Origin: Bolinopsis microptera
Taxonomy: Eukaryota; Ctenophora; Tentaculata; Lobata; Bolinopsidae
DNA: 61,195 bases
Assembly: GCF_026151205.1 (NCBI RefSeq)
Contig: NW_026971785.1
Coordinates: 1-61,195, forward strand
Direction of reading: 5' to 3'
Under the pieces are notes generated by a model. The model was not told the origin of the DNA, did no database searches, and saw nothing but the letters and a program-made list of their open reading frames with translations. Below, piece by piece: positions 1-7,033 of the stretch. The translations under genes and the position numbers were made by a program. Numbering within the stretch: position 1 is the first letter of the stretch; each line of letters begins with the position of its first letter.

Positions 1-480
1 TAACAATGAAATCTAAAATTAGGAACGTGCATGTCTGAAATAGCTACAGTATAAAAACAACCAATTTATTAACATCTGATATAATATCTAAAAATGAACC
101 AAACATGACATTTACTAAAAATTAAAAATTCTATTTGTCACATTTTAAAACTTTAAAAAACGATTATCATTACATTTGTCATTATTTGACACATTTATTC
201 CTTTAATTAACTTGATTGTAAGCAACTTGAAAGTTACTACAAAGTAGATGACATGAAAATGACATGAAAATGAGCGAACAGCTTTTAATTACAATTTATG
301 TTATTCTTAAATAGAAAAATATTGTGATATAGTTTGGAATAAATTAAATTCACCTTTTATTCGTGTTTTGTTTGAAAAGCTTACTAAGGCTCACAAAAAA
401 TGTGGTTAATTAGATTGAAAAATATATATCATAATCTCATATATATATCTAGGGTTTATGCCAGTACAACATGATATAAC
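1..480. other. AT-rich 3' flank of the lectin gene
   Basis: This AT-rich stretch lies downstream of the lectin gene's stop codon. I see no open frame or RNA gene in it. It probably contains the 3' untranslated region of the minus-strand gene, with candidate poly(A) signals at 356-361 and 65-70 (both TTTATT on the plus strand). Confidence 0.5.
356..361 (-). promoter_or_regulatory. candidate poly(A) signal of the lectin gene
   Basis: On the minus strand this reads AATAAA, about 120 bases after the stop codon at 481-483. That is a normal distance for a metazoan 3' end. The motif is common by chance in AT-rich DNA, so this is a candidate only. Confidence 0.35.
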
Positions 481-1237
481 TTATTCAATATTGCCCTTTT
501 CTGGTTGAATATAATACCCATCACCCAAAACCACAACCTCAGTAAGACACAGAGGTGCTTTGGTATCCAGCTTTATTTCCACCCTCCTGCCATGAACGAT
601 TCCTTCCATAGGGATATGATACCATCCAACGCTTCCCTTCTTGTACTCTATCGTGTGTATAAGTTGGGAGTCAAGGTATACTTTAGCTTTGTCTATTTTG
701 TTAGCTTGTTCAAGTCGGCTCAGTATATTAATCTCAAATATTCTGTAGCTCTGAGTAAGATCAACATACCACCAAGCTAACGAGCCATCTACAGAGGGGT
801 CTGTTTGAGTGGTATTACCATTAATAAATCTTGGATCTTCAATTCCATTGACAGCTCTGTTGGCTTCTCCGTTATCAGCTACCGATGATTGGTAACAAGA
901 TCTTCCCACAGCTATGTCTCGGAGAATAGTGCTTTTCTCACCAGTCCCAAAGACTTCAACTTGGGCCAAGGAGAGAGGTTTACCAGAAGTAAGTAAAACA
1001 GATACAGTTGAAGCACTGTAATCATCTGTAAGAAATTCGTAGACTTGCTTGCCTTTTTCATATTGGATTGTTCCTACGACTTTCCTTCCCAAAAGAATGG
1101 CAGCATTATTAATCCTATCAGCACACTCTACTCTATTGTATATCTTTACTGATCTTATTTTGTAAAAATCCTCAAGATCACAATGCCACCAAGCCCACGA
1201 TTTATCTCTCCCAGGATCAGTATGAGTAACCCCTTTA
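481..1237 (-). CDS. F-type lectin-like protein, exon 5 (terminal): domain 3 remainder and domain 4
   Basis: This is the last coding exon, ending in TAA at 481-483. It encodes residues 387-637 of the predicted protein. The 5' edge is set by a strong acceptor (pyrimidine-rich TTCTTTCAG) ending at 1238. The leading T completes an AGT codon with exon 4, so an in-frame ATG a little upstream (near 1260) is probably intronic. The exon finishes fucolectin-type domain 3 (to about residue 483; motifs GVTHTD, AWWHCDL, NRVEC, AQVEVFG) and encodes domain 4 (about 492-626; CYQSS, NRAVNGIEDPR, AWWYVDL, TEVVVLG). Such domains are calcium-assisted fucose-binding beta-sandwiches in eel agglutinin and related proteins. 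In domain 4 the ligand histidine position reads TTQTD and the NR-E-C region reads SRLEQANK, so sugar binding there may be lost. Family assignment is firm; ligand binding is inferred. Confidence 0.85.
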
Positions 1238-1391
1238 CTGAAAGAACATTGGGTCCACATTTGTACAAAATAATCACAGTAAGACTTAGTAAAAAAAGCT
1301 ACAGAAGAGGCTATCCAAGTTTGAGAATGTGAATCAACTAAAAATATTGTACTAGATTATATAACAGAAGTAGTGACTACTTATTAAATAC

Positions 1392-1500
1392 CTTTCATAA
1401 ACACCATCTGTGCTACCATCAACAGCTCTGAGTGGATCACCACCCCATCCAGTTGAAGACTGTGTAACCCGAGTTTTTCTATGAGCCAAGTTCATCAAAT
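1392..1500 (-). CDS. F-type lectin-like protein, exon 4: N-terminal part of domain 3
   Basis: A 109-base internal exon encoding residues 350-386, including NLAHRKTRVTQSSTGWGGDP and RAVDGSTDGVYE, the typical opening strand and loop of a fucolectin domain. The acceptor TTTTTTCTTTCAG precedes it and the donor GAAAG/GTATTT follows. It is phase 1 at its start and phase 2 at its end, so it joins in frame both to exon 3 (making GAT, Asp350) and to exon 5 (making AGT, Ser386). Intron 3 is 1501-1691 and intron 4 is 1238-1391. Its length and phases are identical to those of exon 2, which supports descent by duplication of an exon pair. Confidence 0.85.
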
Positions 1501-1691
1501 CTGAAAGAAAAAATTGTGAAAAGAGATATTTTTGAGCTTGTTGCATTTGGACACAAAGGGAAACAAAATATGAGGCTTGAATTTATTATGGATTTTTAAA
1601 TTAAAACGGAGCTTGTCCTCCCAATAATCAGAGAATGAGATCTTGCATTCAAATAACATAAATTATACTTGAATTTGGTATATATTTTCAC

Positions 1692-2425
1692 CTGGTTCAG
1701 TGGTACGATCACTCATAACAACCACCTCACTCAGACTAAGTGGTTCTCCAGTATTCAACTTGATTTCTACTTTCTTGCCATACCTAACTCCTTTTACTGG
1801 TATGTGATACCACAACAATCCAGGTTTGTATTCGATTGTATGGATAAGATAAGAATCAATGAACACCTCTGCTTTGTTTATCCTCTTAGAACATTCCAGA
1901 CGGTTCAATAAGTTGATTTCATGTATTCTAAACCGTTTATCCAACACCACATTCCACCATGCTGACTTCTCCTTCTTATTATCATTATGAGTTGTATGCC
2001 CAGAGATATACCTTGGATCTTCAATCCCATCAACAGCCCTGTTTGGATCACCACCATGCAAATGTGAAATTGAAGATTGGAAGCAAGGCTGTTTTTTAGC
2101 AACATTATACAGTGGATGAATTTGCATGCTGTTGCCCCAAACTTCCACTTGTGCCAATGAAAGAGGCTTTCCTGTCGTCAATATCACTGTTACACAGTTT
2201 GCAGGATAGTTGTCAGCAAAAAACTCATAGAGTTGTTGTCCTTGGTTATAACGAATAGTTCCAATTACTTTTTTCCCTAACAGAATTGAAGCACCATCTA
2301 TTCTTTCAGAACATTCAACTCTATTGTAAATTCTTACGGAGTTGACCTTATACCAACCATCCAAATCACAACTCCACCATGCCCAACCCTCATCAACTTT
2401 CGGATCAGTATGTGTGACACCATTC
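1692..2425 (-). CDS. F-type lectin-like protein, exon 3: domain 1 remainder and domain 2
   Basis: A 734-base exon encoding residues 106-349. It is bounded by acceptor ATTTCACCAG (weak pyrimidine tract) and donor CCAG/GTGAAA. It completes domain 1 (NGVTHTD, AWWSCDL, NRVECSER, AQVEVWG, ending near residue 203) and encodes domain 2 (about 211-340: CFQSS, NRAVDGIEDPRY, AWWNVVL, NRLECSKR, SEVVVMSD). Both domains match the fucolectin/tachylectin-4/pentraxin-1 (FTP) pattern. The usual R-x-D-C-C signature is here R-V-E-C or R-L-E-C with a single Cys, so the vicinal disulfide seen in classical members is absent. The exon has no internal stop and aligns with exon 5 from end to end. No signal peptide or membrane segment is present. 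Confidence 0.85.
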
Positions 2426-2980
2426 CTGGTGAAATTATGACATCAAGTTTAGAAAACCTACAAACTTCAGAAGTTCAAATCTGTTCGATACCAATTCTAT
2501 TTATTCAGCAGGTTTAAAAGTAAATGTGGTACAATAAAATACTATACAGCGGGATTTGGGAGAAAAGTAAAAGCTGCGTTAAATCTGTGTCAGCAGTAAA
2601 TCAGGGTTTTGATTGTTAAAATTTATATGTTAATTCCTAATTTGGGGGAAGGGGGCCTTGGCAAATCAGAAATTGCTGTAAATTGGGATTGCAGTAAATG
2701 AGAATTGCGGTAAATAGGTGATTGCGGTAAATCGGGGGCGGTTAATCTGGGTTTGGATGTACTCGATACTGATTTCATCGAATCATAATATCTCAAAAAG
2801 GCTTGTAAAAATGTCCAAAGAGCTCAGGAGAACGAAGTAGAAATGCTCTTTGATAAACTAGCAGGTACTAATAGGTTTGCCCTAATAGTATAGTACAAAT
2901 CAAGAAAGAAAACTACAAATTCAGTGGAATTTGACTGTTCCAGGTTGGTTAAGGTGACGAAGAAGATAAATTTAGCTTAC
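2426..2980 (-). other. intron 2 of the lectin gene
   Basis: A 555-base intron with donor AAAAA/GTAAGC at 2980 and acceptor ending at 2426. It lies between the 109-base exon 2 and exon 3. It contains a degenerate 16-17 base tandem repeat (separate entry). No coding potential is seen. Confidence 0.7.
2573..2750 (+). repeat. degenerate 16-17 base tandem repeat (ATTGCNGTAAATNNGG)
   Basis: Four clear copies start with ATTGC at 2672, 2688, 2704 and 2721, with steps of 16, 16 and 17 bases. The shared core is ATTGC-N-GTAAAT followed by a G-rich end. More diverged copies precede them (CTGCGTTAAATC near 2573 and CAGCAGTAAATCAGG near 2591), and GGCGGTTAATCTGGG follows at about 2737. It lies inside intron 2 of the lectin gene. 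Confidence 0.65.
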
Positions 2981-3089
2981 TTTTTATAGGTCCCATCAGT
3001 ATTACCATCAACTGCTCGCAAGCAGTCACCACCCCACCCTGTTGAAGACTGGGAGACCTTTGTCTTATGAAGTGTTAGATTTATGAATC
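2981..3089 (-). CDS. F-type lectin-like protein, exon 2: N-terminal part of domain 1
   Basis: A 109-base exon encoding residues 69-105, with NLTLHKTKVSQSSTGWGGD and RAVDGNTDGTYK, the opening segment of the first fucolectin-type domain. The acceptor is TTCTTTTTCAG and the donor is AAAAA/GTAAGC. Phase 1 at the start joins exon 1 (AGA, Arg69) and phase 2 at the end joins exon 3 (AAG, Lys105). It is a near-copy of exon 4 in length, phase and sequence. Confidence 0.8.
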
Positions 3090-3409
3090 CTGAAAAAGAA
3101 GTTTATTGTATAATCCTTCAAATTTCATGACACAACCATGCCACAAAATATCTGCATGATTTCGATTGTCTGTTTGAAGTACCATGATTTGTTCTTAATT
3201 TACCATTATGATTGCTCATTGAACAGGATGGGGATGTGTCTGGTGAGAACGGGTCTGATATATCTGAAATTGAAGGTTGTTTAGGGCAAAGTACAGCATA
3301 TTATTGCTTGTTATTATCTTCTAGAAATAAGAGTTCTAGTAGTAAACTTAAATGAAGGAATGAATAGCAGCAAGCAAATGATAGTGGCTGTGATTTTAGT
3401 AAGACTCAC
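3090..3409 (-). other. intron 1 of the lectin gene
   Basis: A 320-base intron running from donor GTGAGT (3404-3409 on the minus strand) to acceptor CAG at 3090. On the opposite strand, 3227-3352 is an open stretch with an acidic start (DGDVSGENGSDISEIEG). It is too short to assign and is probably chance or a relic. Confidence 0.6.
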
Positions 3410-3614
3410 TCATGTCGTTTAATTTGAACTTGAGGAAATTGATTTCTTGGTCCTTTGCCTCTATGTATTGTCTTGCACTTTGCAGTTCTGACCGAAGAAA
3501 GAAAATATATCTCGTTACCACATCAGGGGATAGGTGTCCAATTTCATGGCCCAAGACATTATCAGGGCACGAAGTTACTTCTTCCAAGGTAGAAAGGTAA
3601 GTTAATGTTGTCAT
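3410..3614 (-). CDS. F-type lectin-like protein, exon 1: helical N-terminal segment
   Basis: This exon encodes residues 1-68 from an ATG at 3612-3614 to a consensus donor ATGA/GTGAGT in phase 1, which matches exon 2. The segment has no hydrophobic signal peptide. It begins with a Thr/Leu-rich stretch, then LGHEIGHLSPDVVTRYIFFL and a charged, heptad-like helix (RSELQSARQYIEAKDQEIN, then FLKFKL) that could form a coiled coil and drive oligomerisation. I do not recognise it as a named domain. The start codon is the first in-frame ATG visible, but more 5' exons cannot be excluded because the LINE lies just upstream. The splice match to exon 2 is the main evidence that the exon belongs to this gene. 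Confidence 0.6.
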
Positions 3615-3782
3615 AACAAAAACTAACTTTATGTAACTATTCCATGTAATCTTAGAAGAAAAACTTGTGAGTTAAAGTAAACATAGGAACATCAAAGATC
3701 CATTCGCAGATTTGAATGCATCACAACGTAAACATTATTGTAGGTGATTTAGGGGTCTGGCAAATAGTATTTCCGACCGTAA
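3615..3782. promoter_or_regulatory. short spacer between divergent lectin gene and LINE
   Basis: About 170 bases separate the lectin start codon (minus) from the first open codon of the LINE ORF1 frame (plus; a TAA at 3780-3782 closes that frame upstream). It should contain the lectin 5' region and either the LINE 5' UTR or its truncation point. I see no convincing TATA box, initiator or target-site duplication. Confidence 0.3.
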
Positions 3783-3794
3783 GCCGAATCTACA

Positions 3795-5852
3795 GTGGAC
3801 AATGAAGATCAGGTAAACAGGAAACATAGGGACAAGAAGAAATGTCCATGTCAACGCTCTTTTAACGGTAAAGTTTACCTCATTGACTGTTCTAAGTGTC
3901 ATCAAGAGTGGCATGTGGACTGCCTGTCTATGAAAGGTATAACGAGGTCAGCTATCAACTCCATGGTAGAATGGCTGTGCCCATACTGCTTCGTGGCACC
4001 AGTATCAACACTGAAGAAACAGAGAGACGAATTTTGTTACAGCTGCAGGAACACAAGGGCTTTGCAACAGGCCAACTCAGATTTTGAAGCATCTACAGCT
4101 GTTAAGAATCTTGAAACTGTCAGTGCACTTGTGGCATCAGCAAGCTCAGCAGGCTCAGCTCTTGAAAAATTTTTTTTTTTCGAACAGTTCTCTAGGAACC
4201 TTGACACTCTCTCCCAGTTCGACGTTCACCTTCAACACCTGCTTCTTAAAGAGAACTCCCTTAATGGCCTAAATAATGAAATAAAGCTCCATGACAAATC
4301 ATTAGAATCAATAAATACCAACATTGCTGAACTACAGAGGGACCTTAAACTTTTAGCATCTAGACCTTCCCCTGAATCATCCCCATCTACAGACTCATCT
4401 GAGCAGTTTCTGAAGAGCATCTCAGAACAACTCATCGCACTTTCTGCAAATGAGCCCACTGTAGCTGCAGGCATTGCTGAACTAAAACAGTCTATAAGTT
4501 CTATACAGCCATTGCATAACCCTGGTCCTTGCATTCCTCCCAACCTACCTCCTGCACAGCATCCTCGTCCTCCAGCACCACCTGTCCTTTTGCAGCCACC
4601 TCATCATGAGCAGAAACCTGTGGAACTGTTCAAAAACGATTTTATAGATCAGAAGACTGCGGAAGAACTAGTTGACCTATTTGATTTGAGCAGCACAGAC
4701 TTCAAAATTGAAAACGAACGCTCCTGCCTATCATATGGGGAACGGTACGATTATCCTGGATCTAAGTCGTCCAAGACACCAAAGGCAATACCACCACCCT
4801 TGAGAAAACTCATCGACAGAATCAACAGTGAGTTTTGTTCAGGTGACCAACCTCAGGTTAACAGCTGTTTGGTGAATCGGTTTGACGGCACAAGCAGCAC
4901 CTTGCCTAGACACTCTGATAACGAGCCTTCTATCCACCCGGAATCAAGTATCTTTACAGTCTCTCTTGGTACTGCATGTCATGTTTCTTTCTCTGATGCT
5001 AGTACAGGTATTGATGAGCACAAGCAACTATGTGGCCCAGGATCATTATATGTAATGACTCGTCGTAGCCAAGCACTGTTCCACCATCGTATCGATGCAG
5101 GCGAGATAACTGGGCTGCGCTACAGTATAACATTGAGATCAGTCAGTTCCCTGAATAGAAACGCTACATGTATCATTGGGGACTCGAACACCACACTGAA
5201 ATTCGGTTCTGATCCTGCCAAGTCATTCGGCAAATGGCTTCCTGGAAAACGATTCTTTGCCCCAACTGTCGATAGCATTGATCCTTATGTGTCCTGTGGC
5301 TATAGAAACTGTGTTATATTGTGTGGGGTTAATGACCTGAAACAAACAGATGTAAAAAGCCAAAACGATATTGATAAAATCTACAACCATCTAGTTTCAA
5401 AAATTGCCCAGATTCAATCTATTAATCCGGGTGTGCATGTATATGTTTGTCCAACAATTCCTTCTAAACGTGCTGATTTAAATAGAAAGCTTATATACTT
5501 TAACAGTTTGATTCGATGTAGGCTGCTCCCGTCCAATTTTGGTGTCAGTTATGTGGATGGATTTGATGAGTTCTGTGATAGGGATGGTCTCCTTGACCGC
5601 TCTCTCTCTCGCGACCTCAACAAATACCAAAAACCGGACTTCCTTCACCTCAACTGGAGGGGACTAGCAAAGTTAGGTCAATTTATTCGTAACACTGTTC
5701 TTCTCAGGATTAACGGTGGTATCGACAAAAGGAAGAGGAGGTCCACAAGGGTAGACGATAGATCCTACAGGGATGCGACTGCTGGAAAAGAAACTGGTCC
5801 TGTTGTTCCTGCTGCTGCTAGTCAGGGTCACGTGGATGGTTACCAACCATGA
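3795..5852 (+). CDS. LINE ORF1: PHD finger, AlkB-like dioxygenase and SGNH esterase protein
   Basis: The frame is open from 3783 to TGA at 5850-5852. No AUG precedes the first domain, so I number from the GTG at 3795 (685 residues). A PHD finger spans residues 17-65 (C17, C19, C32, C35, H40, C43, C62, C65). A coiled-coil-like stretch (about 120-190) and a proline-rich linker (about 235-270) follow. An AlkB-like domain lies at about 277-450, with HSD (H373, D375), a distal histidine (H431, in HHRI) and RYSITLR (R442, R448), the metal and 2-oxoglutarate ligands expected of the family. An SGNH/GDSL hydrolase lies at about 456-650, with GDSN (S464), GVND (N513) and DFLH (D615, H618). PHD plus esterase fits CR1 ORF1. 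AlkB enzymes oxidatively demethylate nucleic acids, so a role in repairing or unmarking the element's RNA or cDNA is my inference. All catalytic residues appear intact. Confidence 0.85.
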   Translation: MDNEDQVNRKHRDKKKCPCQRSFNGKVYLIDCSKCHQEWHVDCLSMKGITRSAINSMVEWLCPYCFVAPVSTLKKQRDEFCYSCRNTRALQQANSDFEASTAVKNLETVSALVASASSAGSALEKFFFFEQFSRNLDTLSQFDVHLQHLLLKENSLNGLNNEIKLHDKSLESINTNIAELQRDLKLLASRPSPESSPSTDSSEQFLKSISEQLIALSANEPTVAAGIAELKQSISSIQPLHNPGPCIPPNLPPAQHPRPPAPPVLLQPPHHEQKPVELFKNDFIDQKTAEELVDLFDLSSTDFKIENERSCLSYGERYDYPGSKSSKTPKAIPPPLRKLIDRINSEFCSGDQPQVNSCLVNRFDGTSSTLPRHSDNEPSIHPESSIFTVSLGTACHVSFSDASTGIDEHKQLCGPGSLYVMTRRSQALFHHRIDAGEITGLRYSITLRSVSSLNRNATCIIGDSNTTLKFGSDPAKSFGKWLPGKRFFAPTVDSIDPYVSCGYRNCVILCGVNDLKQTDVKSQNDIDKIYNHLVSKIAQIQSINPGVHVYVCPTIPSKRADLNRKLIYFNSLIRCRLLPSNFGVSYVDGFDEFCDRDGLLDRSLSRDLNKYQKPDFLHLNWRGLAKLGQFIRNTVLLRINGGIDKRKRRSTRVDDRSYRDATAGKETGPVVPAAASQGHVDGYQP
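5849..5852 (+). promoter_or_regulatory. ORF1 stop / ORF2 start overlap (ATGA)
   Basis: The ORF1 stop TGA (5850-5852) overlaps the ORF2 start ATG (5849-5851) as ATGA. This arrangement suits termination-reinitiation coupling, as reported for some LINEs with overlapping stop and start codons. ORF2 has no closer alternative start before its zinc finger. Confidence 0.7.
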
Positions 5853-7033
5853 CTCCCCTCATTAAGGAGGTATGTCCTGTCTGTTCTAAGAACATAGTCA
5901 TCGGCCAAACAATAGTTGAATGTTTTCACTGTGACTGCATAATGCACCATAAATGCTATCGCAAATCAAATCCAAATAGCCAATCTAATGAGTTTTACTG
6001 TACTCGTTGTATCCATTTAGACAAGGTTAAATACAACCCATTTAAACTACTCACTGACAATGACGACGACGACAACAACCTAGACGAATACACAACCAAA
6101 ATCTCAAATACTTTAAATGATTGTAACTCATACACTGCATCTGACCTTACAAATATTCTCTGCAACCAAGTAAAGAAACAATCATCTATTCTCTTTCAAA
6201 ATATTGATGGAAATAAATCAAATTTTGACAACCTTGCCATTGAAACCTGTAGGTACAAAACAAAATTCTCCGTAATAGCCCTAGCTGAAACCAACACTGG
6301 AAAAGAATTAAGCAATCTATTTCAGCTCGACGGTTATAATAGTTACTATCAGGACACAGCACCTAACAAACAAAAGGGCACTGGAGTAGCCCTTTATGTT
6401 GACGATAAATTAAATGCTACTGTAATTGAGAATATATCACAAGTCACAGAACATCTAGAAATACTTGTCTTATCATTAAGTAACGAAGATCAACCTGTTA
6501 ATGTAGGTGTTTTGTATCGTCCACCAAGTGGCTGTATTTCCCAAGCTCTAGTTGAACTTTCTAACCTTCTTGATCACATGCCGAAGTTTAGTTATCTAGC
6601 TGGAGACTTTAATATCGATCTTCATGATAAAGATAACAAAAATGTTCAAAAATATGAAGAAATATTATTCAGTAAAGGATTTTGTCCGTTAATATCTATT
6701 GTTACCCACGAAAAACCAGGCTGTAAAGCATCCTGCATAGATAACATTATTACTAACGATATTGAGAATGTGATTACTTCAGGCACCCTAAAAGAACGAA
6801 TAACTCATCACTCACCTATTTTTAACACATTTAACTGGAATGTTGAAGTCAACTCTGAAAAAACTTCTTTTAAACAATATTACGACTTCTGTCAATCAAA
6901 TGTTAACGGCTTCCTAGTGGATCTTGAAGATGAGCTTAAAACTAAAACAATCCATAACTTTACTGAATTCCATGACACTTACAAAAACTGCGTCGAAAAA
7001 TCGTTTAAATTAGAGACCCCGAAAACCCTCTAA
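5849..7033 (+). CDS. LINE ORF2, N-terminal part: PHD-like finger and APE-type endonuclease
   Basis: This begins with a true ATG overlapping the ORF1 stop. Residues 9-54 form a PHD-like zinc finger (C9, C12, C25, C28, H33, C36, C51, C54). An acidic linker (DNDDDDNN, near 70) follows. The APE endonuclease domain starts near residue 112, with FQNID, AETNT (E147), YRPP, GDFNID (D253, N255), SCIDNI (D298) and THHS (H321). This enzyme nicks target DNA to prime reverse transcription. The usual S-D-H is T-H-H here, so the aspartate paired with the catalytic histidine is missing, either a true mutation or a single-base error. The frame stops at 7033 only because clean sequence ends near 7,015-7,040; ORF2 should continue directly into the reverse transcriptase. 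Confidence 0.85.
   Translation: MTPLIKEVCPVCSKNIVIGQTIVECFHCDCIMHHKCYRKSNPNSQSNEFYCTRCIHLDKVKYNPFKLLTDNDDDDNNLDEYTTKISNTLNDCNSYTASDLTNILCNQVKKQSSILFQNIDGNKSNFDNLAIETCRYKTKFSVIALAETNTGKELSNLFQLDGYNSYYQDTAPNKQKGTGVALYVDDKLNATVIENISQVTEHLEILVLSLSNEDQPVNVGVLYRPPSGCISQALVELSNLLDHMPKFSYLAGDFNIDLHDKDNKNVQKYEEILFSKGFCPLISIVTHEKPGCKASCIDNIITNDIENVITSGTLKERITHHSPIFNTFNWNVEVNSEKTSFKQYYDFCQSNVNGFLVDLEDELKTKTIHNFTEFHDTYKNCVEKSFKLETPKTL

Noticed and set aside
3227-3352. Acidic plus-strand frame (DGDVSGENGSDISEIEG) after a CAG
   Set aside because: It resembles acidic N-terminal stretches of some transposase-derived genes, but it is only about 40 codons, inside an intron, with no further support.
4232-4543. 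103-codon minus-strand frame
   Set aside because: It is antisense to the intact ORF1 linker, which has clear domain-level support on the plus strand.
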